A stretch of DNA of 64,000 bases from Lactifluus volemus (taxonomy: Eukaryota > Basidiomycota > Agaricomycetes > Russulales > Russulaceae): contig WTXI01000132.1 in assembly GCA_022376515.1 (NCBI GenBank), positions 37,002 to 101,001 of the forward strand. The letters are read 5' to 3'. Below the pieces are notes generated by a model. That model did no database searches. It saw nothing but the letters and a program-made list of their open reading frames with translations, and was not told the origin of the DNA. Of the stretch, positions 47,506 to 57,640 are shown piece by piece (within the stretch, counting starts at the first letter, position 1; each line of letters starts with the position of its first letter). Position numbers and translations under genes: made by a program.

Positions 47506-47570
47506 GGCCCCTGCACAAGGATGACACGCTGTTTCAGAGTGGTAGACCTACGGGTCTCAATATTTATTTT
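47449..47570 (+). ncRNA. U6: U6 spliceosomal snRNA
   Basis: Matches the universally conserved U6 core: AATTGGAACGATACAGAGAA with the ACAGAGA box at 47489-47495 (pairs with the 5' splice site), then GATTAGCATGGCCCCTGCAC with the AGC triad, and AAGGATGACACGC closing the internal stem-loop. A 5' stem-loop with a TTCG loop precedes it (47450-47465). After the internal stem-loop there is an extra short hairpin (AGACC-TAC-GGGTCT). T5 and T6 runs at 47567-47571 and 47577-47582 fit RNA polymerase III termination. The exact ends are estimates. No intron interrupts it. Confidence 0.92.
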
Positions 47571-47582
47571 TACCTCTTTTTT
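47567..47582 (+). terminator. Pol III T-run terminator of U6
   Basis: TTTTT and TTTTTT after the U6 tail. Confidence 0.7.
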
Positions 47583-47637
47583 GTCACAAATTTTCTGTGC
47601 GTGAAACTTTTTGTCTATGTAACATCTGTCTATTTGC

Positions 47638-47805
47638 GGTTTTATCTCAGCTTACTAGGGATCGCCTCAAGTAATTTCTCTCGAAAGAACCGGCGATGGA
47701 TGCTGGGCATTTCAATCTGGCTTGGATCAAATTTGATGGTCGCTCAACCTTCAGTTTTGCACTGGCATCGCTCTAGACCAGCTGACTTTTGCGACAACTT
47801 CTTCA
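47638..47805. repeat. Dispersed repeat, copy 1 (upstream of OYE gene)
   Basis: Shares TTTTATCTCAGCTTACTA, GGCATTTCA.TCTGG, TGGATCAAATTT and GATGGTCGC with 50508-50712 in the same orientation and order. Non-coding and degenerate. Confidence 0.65.
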
Positions 47806-48456
47806 GTTAAACCTGTTTGGCGGTTGTAATGCAGCTTTGCTTCCGAGTCCGGCCTTTCTTCTTGGGAGGCTTTATTCCTACTATCCCGCCACATCACCTT
47901 GGAAAGTATAAGTATACAGTAACTCCACTCTGCACCTCATCCAGAACCCAGATCCTGGTCCCGTTGGGACTTCTCCCGCTGGCCCACGAGCAGTCAAATC
48001 ATGTGCCAGCGACGTGCTTTCTAAGGCGGCTTTAGCGCCTGCTGCTATAGCTGAGGGACAAGCGGAGCTCACCGCCGTGACGATGCCGTTTGCATTTGAG
48101 AAGGTGGTTCTCATTACCTTGACGTGCCCCAAGTTGAACTGAGAATGTTAACTTCCACAACTGTAGTGGGTCGATCAGCTGATATCATTTAGAGACATTG
48201 CTGACAATTTGGGTCGGCTCAACTTCGGAGGGTCGCCAAAGGAAGTAGGTGAGCGTCCGTGGAGGTGGGAGAACTCGAAACGATTACCATACAATTACTC
48301 AGCGAAGGACTCCTCTTACGTCGGTATCACAAGCTCAGCCTGAGGTATATAGGCTGACCTACTTGTAGCGATTCAAGCAACTTGAACAACCTCCTCGATT
48401 CTTTTATACTGGCAGCTTTTTGACTCGTTCGTCGTTTTCATACAGCAATTGTTATC
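47806..48456. promoter_or_regulatory. Upstream region of the OYE gene
   Basis: No gene. A TATA-like GTATATAGG at about 48343 lies 110 bp before the ATG. Confidence 0.4.
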
Positions 48457-49774
48457 ATGTCCTCCTCCGAGTCTGTATCTACACTCTTCAAGCCTCTGAG
48501 TGTTGGTCTGATGAACCTTCAGCATCGCATCGTAATGGCACCTTTAGCTCGCTTTCGTGCGAACAAGGACCACGTCCACGGAGAACTTGCAAAGACATAC
48601 TACTCGCAGCGTTCTGGCTTCCCGGGAACTCTAATCATCGCCGAAGGTACCGCAATTGCCCCTCAAGCAGGAGGGTACTCAAACATTGCGGGTATCTGGA
48701 ACAATGAACAGATTGCTGCATGGAAAGTGGTTAGTGGAGCTTTGTGTGATTATGTCAAACGTAGGCGGTATGCTTACTTTGAAAAGATCACGGATGTCGT
48801 GCACGCAAATGGCTCGTTTATATTCCTGCAGCTCTTGGCTATCGGGCGTATCGCAGACCCTGCCGTCCTCAATGAAGGAGGTTTTGAGGTCGTTGGTCCC
48901 AGCCCGATTCCCATCGCTGGCCGTCAGGAGCAAGTTATACCCCGGCCACTCACCGTTTCTGAGATCAAAGAGTATGTCCAATTGTATGCCGAGGCCGCAA
49001 GGAACGCAATAAAGGCTGGTTTTGACGGCGTCGAGCTACATGCGGCCAATGGCTACCTGTTGGATCAGTTCTTGCAGACGACAAGCAATCAGCGTGCGGA
49101 TGAATATGGTGGGTCGATCAAGAACCGATTGCGCTTCCCACTCGAGATAATCGACGCAGTCGTGAAAGCTGTCGGCGCGGAAAGAACGGCCGTCCGTATA
49201 AGCCCCTGGTCCACAGTCCAAGGTGAGGAAGAGGTGGTCTACTCACTGTGCATCCGCATCCCAGACCTTTTATGTGTTTTTGGTAGATATGGGTATGAGG
49301 GACCCACTTCCGACAGTCACGACGTTCGTAGAACGCGTTTGTGCGGCATACCCTAATTTCGCCTATGTTCATGGCATCGAGCCACGCGTCAATGGAAATG
49401 AAGAAGTGGACTCGGATCAAGGCAAGTCAAACGAGGCATTGCGTAAGGCCGCAGGCGATATCCCTTACATGGCCTCGGGCGGCTTCGACCGTGCCTCGGC
49501 TACAAGCACGGTGGAGAAGCATGGTGGTCTAATTGCGTTTGGCCGTCATTTTATTGCGAACGTGAGTTACCTTTTTTTTTCGCATTATGCACTGTGCTCG
49601 AAAGTAGGTTCTGACACAGACCTCGTGATGCCATCACAGCCCGATCTTCCGTTGCGCCTAAAAGAAGGGTTCCCTTTGACACCATATAATCGTGACACGT
49701 TTTATACTGTGGAGGCTGCGGCTGGGTATGTTGACTACCCTTTCTTTAATGAGGTCGATGCTTTGAAGGCCTAG
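48457..49774 (+). CDS. Old Yellow Enzyme family NADPH:flavin oxidoreductase
   Basis: FMN-dependent ene-reductase that reduces activated C=C bonds using NADPH; cytosolic by family. Spliced exons 48457-48726, 48787-49222, 49287-49561 and 49640-49774 give 371 residues, the normal family length. Introns are 60, 64 and 78 nt. The fold is complete: LFKPLSVGLMNLQHRIVMAP at the N-terminus, the substrate/flavin motif HAANGYLLDQF (His and Asn of the HxxN pair and the following Tyr present), TSNQRADEYGGS, and the phosphate-binding ASGGFD and AFGRHFIANPDLP near the end. Two active-site positions are unusual: the Thr of MAPLTR is Ala (MAPLAR), and the Trp of LQLWALGR is Leu (LQLLAIGR). Stop codon TAG at 49772-49774. 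Confidence 0.93.
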
Positions 49775-51078
49775 TAAAAGCATAGTAAGAACACACTTAG
49801 TAATGCACGGTGGTAATTGTGCTAGTGGATGCCATCAACTAGGCCAAGAAGTCAACGTTCAGTGGGTTATCTTGAAGATCCGCAAGATCGAACCATCTGT
49901 TCACTTTATGCCTTGTGTCTGGTGTCTGGGATTGTTCAAGTATTTTCTGTACGTATGGCCCATTCAGTTAGTTGCCTCTATCATTTATGTACTCCGAGTC
50001 AAACTCCCAACGCGCTTACCTTGGCATTTGAACTTCGTCTCAACCATGACTGAGGCTTCTGATGCCTCCTGTGTGAACTTGACTCGGAAGGACCCATTCT
50101 GAGCGTTTCAGTGACTTCGAATGTTCTCTCACGTTTACGACATTCAATTATAACGACAAAAGCCTGACCCTGAGCGTCTTGACTCCAAATTCTCACTTCT
50201 TTAAAATTCCCTCTTCCAACCATCGGAGTCTGTCGCTCATTCGGTGCATCACCTACACCCTGGTCGCCATGGATACCGAGCCTGTTCGCCTGTTCGAGGG
50301 TCGCCTTTCTGTAAGTTGTGGGCCAACGGTGTTCGTTCGTTCGTTTGTTCGTTGATTAAGGCAATCCGTTGTGACTACGCCAGTCAAGAAGGTCCAAAAT
50401 AGTCATCTCCACCGGCAACCTTTTTCTAAAAAGCGCTACTCTTGTTTCTGAATAATACCGTCGACGGTGGCGCCAGCGGCGCGTTTACCCCACGTTCCGT
50501 TCTGCTGTTTTATCTCAGCTTACTATTAAAAGAGGCAATCACTCCAAAGTAATTTTCTCTTGGCGATCATGGACCCGTCGGCAGGCATTTCAGTCTGGTC
50601 TGGATCAAATTTTGATGGTCGCCCAATTTTTTTTTTTTTGGCATCGATGTCATCATACCTTCAGTTAGCACACTCTAGACGAGCGGACTTCTTTTTTTTT
50701 TTGACGACTTTTTGCTAATGCCTTGACCGTGGGGGGATCCATTTGACCCCCTCCCCCACAAAAAAAAAGGCGGTAAATATTAGCAGCTAGATGCACGTCA
50801 TGTGGCTTCCCACTTCTTAAATTACCAGTTTCTTCACTTGGTGCCGCTTCATTTTAACTGGATGGAATCCATGATCGCTTGTATTAGTTATGGCGGCGTT
50901 TCTCCCTGGGCTGCATTTCGTTGCCTAGGCAGTATCGTAATAGGGGCTAGAAAGGACCGACGAAGAGCGGCATTGTTTCCCCTTGCCTAAGGCCTGGTGC
51001 CATCCCACAGTCATCTTGCTCGTCATAGCTATCATCACCTGCATCATCTGACGCCGAAAAAGTCTTGGTTCTATCACA
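49775..51078. other. Intergenic, with dispersed repeat copy 2
   Basis: No convincing gene. At 50270 there is a short frame, MDTEPVRLFEGRLS, ending at a GTAAGT splice-donor-like site. It may be the first exon of a lost or very short gene (39 residues if spliced to a downstream AG); I cannot support more. Poly-T runs occur at about 50630 and 50692. Confidence 0.5.
50508..50712. repeat. Dispersed repeat, copy 2 (downstream of OYE gene)
   Basis: Direct-orientation relative of 47638-47805; the two flank the OYE gene. Copy 2 is longer because of poly-T expansions. Confidence 0.65.
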
Positions 51079-51713
51079 ATGTCGTCGTCGTCGAACATGA
51101 CCTTTACATTCTCTCCGGCGCCTCCTTCGACCACAGTGGTCAGGATGTCCATTTTGGGTTCGGCCTCAACACCCGTCATCTCAACAACCCCGAAACCACT
51201 GCGCACGTCCGGATCCATCACAACTTCCACATCGACACCCACGTGCAGATCGTTGCCGGTCCAACATGACACGACAACACGTCGTGCGCAGGCGCGTTTG
51301 GCACGCTTACGTGCAGATGAAGCTGCAGAACGGCGCGAGGATCAAGCGGCGCTTATCACGACGCCGGTGAGTTCTCTAAAAACGCATCACACATACGTTT
51401 TGCGAATTGACATGCCTTTCCTTCTTCCCCCCTCCCTCACCAGGCACAATGGGCACTGCTACGTCGCCCCTTTGCGAGCGTGAAAACGGAATTCACCGAT
51501 CTCGACGGCATGTCGTGGAACGTTCGCGTACCTGTATCCGCACAGTCAAGAAGGCCACATCACCAGTCGTCGATATGTGCTTCTGCCAGCGCACCGATGT
51601 TGGAGGTGGATGATAGCACGGTGCGTCCGAGCCCAGGAAGGAAACTGAGACCATCGACATCGACGAATGGGTGGGGACCGGCGGTTGCAGTTTCAATGGC
51701 ACAACACGCCTGA
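51079..51713 (+). CDS. Hypothetical protein, 185 aa, two exons
   Basis: Not recognised. ATG at 51079, exon 1 to 51366 (96 codons), GT-AG intron 51367-51443 (GTGAGT...CACCAG, 77 nt), exon 2 51444-51713 (90 codons including the stop). The N-terminal half is Ser/Thr/Pro-rich. It is followed by a charged helical stretch (RRAQARLARLRADEAAERRE) and then AQWALLRRPFASVKTEF. The C-terminus is Ser/Pro-rich and basic. No membrane segment or signal peptide is seen. It converges on the ATP synthase d gene 200 bp downstream. The gene model rests only on the open frame and good splice sites. Confidence 0.5.
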
Positions 51714-51915
51714 TGCATGGGTGGAGGTGTCCGAGCATTACGTTCGAATGTGGTGCATTTTGTACGAGCGAGTAGCGACTTCTTTCATAGGCTTTCATCC
51801 ACGTGTGCTACCATGGAAAAACGCGTGCATGCACTCTATGCATGTGTTGATTTTCTCTAATTCTATCGCGAATGAATAGCAGACGGTCCATCGGGACGGA
51901 CCACCCAATACACGT

Positions 51916-52737
51916 TTACATGAGCGACAGATCGCCAAACTTCTCCCTGTATCCGGGTACGGTCCACTTGCCCTTCTTCATCATGTTTTCGACCGTCTCA
52001 AGGATGCGGGGGTGTGCCTTGCCGACTTCCTCGATCTGAAAGTTTTCCGTTGCCAGAGCGTAAGAATCAATGATCAAGCACAGGATGGGTCTAGGGAGCG
52101 CACCGTCAAGTCCTCGAAGGAACGCGCATCCTGAATATTGGAGAGTGTCGCCTGAAGGTCGTTCAGCTCAACGTCAATCTGCGCTTCCGTCTCCTTGGCC
52201 TTGGCAATCTGCGACACGAAATGGCAGCCAGGAAAGCGAAAAAAGGATGGAGCACGGAATGACAGGTTATTATGATCGACGTCAGCCAAAAATGAATGAA
52301 TGAGATATGACGGACCGCCTTGGTCTCGAATGTTTCGATGACCTTAACATGAGCGCCAACGTCGTACGTGACGGGCTTGAAGTCGCGTAAAATCTTCTCC
52401 GCCTCATCGACGATTGCTTTGTTCTTAAGGACAGTGCGGTAGTGCGCCACGTCAACCGTTGTTGGTTGGGCGTTGAGCTGGCCAGTGATGCGCTGAGCAT
52501 CCGAGTGGCGCTTGCGGAACGCCTGCAGGGCGGCGACGGTCTCTGCAAAGAGTGCGACAGACGTGTTAAGGCAATGAGTGAGGCAGAGAGAAGATGCATA
52601 ATACCCTTTCCGAGACCGAGTGTTGAATAAATGCGGGTGAAGTCCTGCTCGTTGCATCGTCATGAGGCCGACTCGCTCGGAGTGACAACGAAGCGAGAGG
52701 TACGTACCACCGCAGCTGTGGCAGCTTTTGAGGCCAT
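51916..52737 (-). CDS. ATP7: Mitochondrial ATP synthase subunit d
   Basis: Peripheral-stalk subunit of mitochondrial F1Fo ATP synthase, on the matrix side. Five exons: 52708-52737, 52605-52644, 52316-52542, 52104-52208 and 51916-52035. They splice to 173 residues, the expected length for fungal subunit d. Typical segments are DFTRIYSTLGLGK, ETVAALQAFRKRHSDAQR, QPTTVDVAHYRTVLKNKAIV, FKPVTYDVGAHVKVIETFET, KETEAQIDVELNDLQATLSN, and the C-terminal KGKWTVPGYREKFGDLSLM. There is no obvious cleaved presequence, which is usual for this subunit. All junctions are GT-AG. The start codon lies 245 bp from the divergent N-demethylase gene, so a shared promoter region is likely. Confidence 0.95.
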
Positions 52738-52982
52738 TATGTGGCTAGATTATTGGTCTGAAGGTGAAATTTATAGATAGAGAGAAGTAAAAGAGATGAA
52801 CATACAAAGGAAAATAAGTGCGAGGTCGAAGTCGTCGTTTGTGTTGGCAGCTGTTCGGCCGGCCGGAGAATACCGTCATTATATTTCCTTTTTTGTGACT
52901 CACTCTCCCGACATGCTCCGCAACAGGTTATGGGTAGGGAGCATGCAGCACCATCCGGCTCGGACCAGTCCCACTGGCAGAC
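52738..52982. promoter_or_regulatory. Divergent promoter region between ATP7 and the DUF3445 gene
   Basis: Only 245 bp separate the two start codons. No clear TATA box on either side. Confidence 0.5.
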
Positions 52983-54772
52983 ATGCTCACCTCCGTGGAC
53001 CTCTTCGCGTTTCTTATCCTCTCCCTGATAACCCTGATCGTGGTACTCCGACAGCGGCAAACTGTGAGAGTGACAAGAAGCAGCCCCCCCGCCGCACCAC
53101 TCGAGTCCTTCACAGATCAGAATGACGGGGATCCGAACAAAGATAGGCGTCCCGGAGGCGAGTTTCCACACGCTCAGCTCACTGAGAGCTAACCCATCTC
53201 CCTTGCATAGATTGGACTCCGGTCAAGTCTCCCTTCCCGCCTGTGACGCCCATCACTGAGTCTCTCGATCAAATCGCCCCTCGACCTTATCGACCTTACA
53301 AGCCAGGGCGTTATCAGTGAGCATTCTCTCCACTATGCGCTCTCGTAGCAGGGGACTGATCGTCTGAACCCCCTTTTTTGTTCCTGTTTACATAAAAAAA
53401 TAAAACACCAGCGTGACGATGGGCATCCATCCGATGGTGTGGAATTCCTGGATCGAAGTGTGTGCTTATGACCCCTATAATCTCTAAAATAGCGCGAGGC
53501 ACGCTAATACAGGGACCGCACCGATTTTACGCGAACATGTACAGTTGGATCGTGACTTCCCCGCATATTACCATCTGCGCGCAGCGCGCCTCGCATCGCC
53601 ACGTGGCCCGAAACTCATATACACCCTTCCAGACCGCCCTCATCTTGTGCGGGGTGGTGCCCAGGCGGCACGCGAACTTGTACACGAGCTTGCTGAATTC
53701 CTCGTTGGGCGCTACCCTGGGGTGTATCGTGCCACACGTAGGGCAGGCGAGATCGTTGCGGTAGAGGTACTCCCCGTGGGAGTCACACACGACCTCGGGG
53801 TGGAGGACCCGATGATGGTGGCCGCAATGTTGTGAGTTGGTCCAGTCAATCCCCGCTATGCGAAGCACGTTCGTGCGACAAGCGTACTCGTTTTTTTAAT
53901 AGGACTCAAGATGACCTTGCGATCATGATCGAAGGCTCGGACGGACAGTATTATCTCCAAGCTGGTGCTGTCCTCCTGGCTGGTCCGTCCCTTCCCTTCT
54001 TTCCAACTTCTTCCCTCGCTTCCTCGTTGACATTAGCATACAAACGTTTGTAGGCACGTGGCGTCTCGAAGACAAAGTTGGCCTGCCGCTCGACACGATA
54101 CATACGAGCGGCCATGTACCACATTGTAAGCGCCTTTCCTCGTTCATCCTCCCCCTTTCCCCCCACGTACACACCCCGAAAAGCACCTTTCGCATTGCAT
54201 GCAGCTGACTCGTGGCAGATGGGGATAAGCTTCAGCCTTCACTTACGCGCTTCTTCGGTCGCCTATCCCCAAGCACGCCTGTAGCACGAAACAATTGGCT
54301 GATCCAGGTCCTCCCACCCACGCCCGTGCCTGCAACTTGGCCGCAATCCTCTGATGCACGCGAGCCACTCGAGGAGCTCGCATGGGCAGAAGGCACATTC
54401 GGTCCCGAAGACACTCTCGGCACTTGCCCGCGCCCGGCGCCGCCGGAGCCTCTGCCAGAAAGAATGCGTCTGCGAGTCGAACATCAGACTTTGCGCCGGT
54501 TGCCACGTAGCGGCGCGATCGTCTTCACGATCCGTGTGTATATGACACCGCTTGAGGAATTGGAGCCAGGCGAGGCGGGGCGGTTGGCTGCGGCTGTACG
54601 GGGCGTGAAAGAACAGGAAGTGGTCTACAGGTGAGTGCGTCGGGGGATGACAACACCTGTGCGGCTAAACCTATGTAGGCATCGGAGACAGTGGGATTTT
54701 GAGGATGTGGCACTCGAATGGCTAGATGCGCGGCATCGGGAGGAAGTAGAGCGAGGTTTTGTGGATGAGTAA
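52983..54772 (+). CDS. Heme-dependent oxidative N-demethylase family protein (DUF3445)
   Basis: Family members are heme enzymes related to dimethylamine monooxygenase; the substrate here is unknown. Eight exons: 52983-53157, 53211-53316, 53412-53457, 53545-53831, 53903-53982, 54054-54125, 54219-54630 and 54679-54772. They give 423 residues with an uninterrupted frame. An N-terminal membrane anchor (LFAFLILSLITLIVVL) is followed by APRPYRPYKPGRYHVTMGI and LDRDFPAYYHLRAARLASPR. Then come VHELAEFLVGRYPGVYRATR, QDDLAIMIEGSDGQYYLQAG, WRLEDKVGLPLDTIHTSGHV, FFGRLSPSTPVARNNW, and QTLRRLPRSGAIVFTIRVYM. Intron 1 fits best as a GC-AG intron (AG/GCGAGT); the other six are GT-AG. Termination at TAA 54770-54772. 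Likely anchored on an internal membrane; inferred from the single segment. Confidence 0.9.
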
Positions 54773-57640
54773 TCAAAGGGACAGCAAAGGCTGATATTCA
54801 GGGGTTGGAAAGGGATGACCTGAGGGGAAGAGAGCAGCCTGGACCACACACTATCACTTATCAGACAGGTTCTAGATCGGCGAGCGACGGTTTTCGATGG
54901 GCCGCCCGTTGTCAATGCGCGTGCGTAGGGGGGCGTCTCCCCTTTGATACACGCATGCCCCATGTGGCCCACAAACTAGTTCCACACACTTCCGCGCGGG
55001 GAATGGCGAGATGATTTGTGTATAGCGCGATAACGATAACGAAGAAAAAAAAGATAAAGTGCGCATTGTGGGCGCCGCACCCGACTCGGAGGTTTTCGAT
55101 CGCATCGTAAAGCAGCAAGAGCAGCAACCATCCAATTGAAAGCCCAGCACCGCAGATTGGCCGTCGATAGCGTGATTACCCCCACGTACTCGCCTATCTC
55201 GCGCCGCCTCTCCTCCATTTCCCGTCTTTGTTTTTTTTTTCCGTTCTCCTTTTGTTGGGTAACGCTGAGTCCGCGGCGACCATGATGCCTAGTTGTCATT
55301 AGCCCCACCTGGTTGTGCCCGAGTTCAGAGCAGGGGGGTTAGCTCAATGGCCAGTTTTATCTGTCGTGCTGGCAGCAGTGCCGGGTTTTACACTTCTATA
55401 CTGCTATTTCCTTATCTTTTTTCTTTTCTACGAGTTCAAGTTCTTCCGACTTGCTTCGACATCAAAATATAACGTCCGTCCGAGTCTGTAAAAAAACTAA
55501 CGTTAAGCTCATAAACCATCGTCTCCGCGGAACCTCCTTCCCTTTCAGAGCTCTTCTCGGCCCTACATATATATATACTTTCTTCTTCTTCTCTTCGCCG
55601 TACACGGGATCTGTTAGTCAACCAACTGGCTGCGACCTAGCTGGACGCCACAGTCCAACGCCACACATCGTATCATATCATATCATATCATATCGTATCA
55701 TATCGTATCGTAATCAAAAAATCATCCATCATCACATTTTCTCCGCTTTGTCGACTTGACTGACCAACCCCACGCGCTTATAGGTGTATAGGTCCTCTTG
55801 GCGCAAAATAGCTGATTTACAGTTTGACGGCGCGTATCTCGTTCGGCTAGTACTCGGTACGTGTTCGCATGCGCGCAGATCTTTTTTTGATGCCCACAAC
55901 CCCTTCAAGGTCATCATAGTATCATCCACATAAATTTTATCACCGCACAAACTCATACAAAACAAGAAAAAAAAAAAAAATTCTCCCCCCAAAACCACCT
56001 TAAATCATATCGTCCACTCATACATTTTCGTTTTTCTTTTCTTTTTTTCTTTCTCTTGTCGCTCTAGCTCTAGTTCGATATCCGTCAAAGGCGGGAGTTG
56101 GAAGTCGGGACGGTCTCCCCACCTACCCCCTCCCTTCCACTGTTATTCGGACTTGTGGACTAACTAAGATGTGACCACCCAAAACCGCCATTTTTTTCGC
56201 CCTGCAAACCCCCCAAAAATAACCACAAAACTACAAGACCCATGGGGTTTGTTTGGCATTAAAAAGATAAAGCGGGGAAAGGAGCACCACGAGTTGTTAC
56301 GGACAGTGTGTGAGAGAGATTTTGTGGGCGGTCTAGACTAGAAGTTTCGTGTATGTGCCTTTACCACTACAATGACGTCATTTCATACTTCCTTTTTCGA
56401 GGAAAACGGGTTCACACCAAAAACGGAAATCAAATAATATTAACGGCCCCCCGTTCGGACCGAAACTACCGTTGCGCTCAAAACTCTGGAACCTTCTTTC
56501 TATTTTTTGTTTCTTTTCCGAAACTTCTGTTTTTGCGTGTTCCGCGCGGCGTGACGTATTACAGTATGCATAATCTATTAATCTCTATACTCCCATTCCC
56601 GCAAAAACGTTTTTTTATGAAAAAAGCGTCGATAATAAAAAGACTTTCTTCAGGCTCTTTCCTCACTGTAATAGTTTCGGCCTCCTCCAAGAAAAAAACA
56701 CGTAAAAAAAAAGCACTTCACCAAAGGTCATTATTAATACATCACAGTTTTTCTAAGAAGACGATGATCCAAATTTGGGGCTCTGCGTCTACTAATTTTG
56801 TAACAAGGTATACTATATACCTCCGTCGTATTATACGGCAATGAGCCCAAATGGATTTTCAACAATTTCTCACACAAGTTGAGGGGGCCGGAGGAGAAAT
56901 AAAATGAATCGTTGGGTCTGGACTTGTTTTTTGTCTGGACTCTTGTTCTTTTTTGAGCTCAAGACCCCCCACCTGCTTTCATGTGCAACACATGGTGTGT
57001 GTGTGTGTGCAGTTGGGAGAGATAAACCATGTTAACAATGTGACGTGTGCATGTACGTACAGTTGCAGTGTACCACCCCTACTACTGGCAATCGGCCGCG
57101 CAAGGACCGTTCCAGCGATCTTTCCGCTCCACAACATGAGGCACGGGCGTGTACCTTTGAGTCGTCTGGGCCCTCTCCCCATTCGTTCGTCCCTGTCCCG
57201 AGATCCAGACCCTAAGACGGAACTCCGTTTGATGAGATGCGACCGACATAAATGGATCATGAGAGCGATCAGACTTCACTTCGATATCTATTCCTTCCAT
57301 CTTTTCCTAATATACCCAATTGTGGCAGCGCTTTTCATGAAACGCAGAAAAAAATTGGTACAACTGCTACGGATGCGAGGTGAGTGATGCATGATATGAC
57401 GGTGGGAAGGCGGGGTAGAGTAGGGTCGAATACTACTGAACACTATCTTATGTGGCTACTGGAGAGAGGTTTGGCTTTGTGAGCGCGCAGAGCATACAAC
57501 TATCGACTAGAGTGCAATGAGGCGTGTATGAAACGAAACAGAAAAGTAATAAAAACATTCCAATCCAAAAAAAAAAGGGAGAGGGAACAAAGCAGCAGAC
57601 CCACGAGTAGTACAAGTCCAAGGGAGAGAGCAAAAGGAGA
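54773..57640. other. Gene-poor stretch
   Basis: No gene I can support. Open frames at 56353-56844 and 56953-57387 have low-complexity, Lys/Phe/Ser-rich or irregular composition and no recognisable domain. Poly-T/poly-A runs are frequent (about 55220, 55968, 57570). A CRE palindrome TGACGTCA is at 56373-56380, near the chance frequency for a window this size. Confidence 0.6.
55672..55711. repeat. ATATC/ATCGT pentanucleotide microsatellite
   Basis: About eight imperfect 5-bp units (ATATC, with C-to-G variants). Confidence 0.8.

Noticed and set aside
53527..53868. Minus-strand 113-residue frame with a CPTC motif
   Set aside because: It overlaps the well-supported plus-strand exon 4 of the N-demethylase gene, which splices cleanly with family-matching sequence.
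55330..55400. tRNA-like start (GGGGGGTTAGCTCAATGGCCAG)
   Set aside because: It resembles a pol III A box, but no B box (GGTTCRA) or cloverleaf pairing follows.
55672..55711. Possible CRISPR-like or regulatory repeat
   Set aside because: Simple pentanucleotide microsatellite with no spacers; CRISPR arrays are not expected in a fungal nucleus.
56353..57387. Two open frames of 163 and 144 residues
   Set aside because: Low-complexity or irregular composition, no domain, no splice-site support; likely chance.
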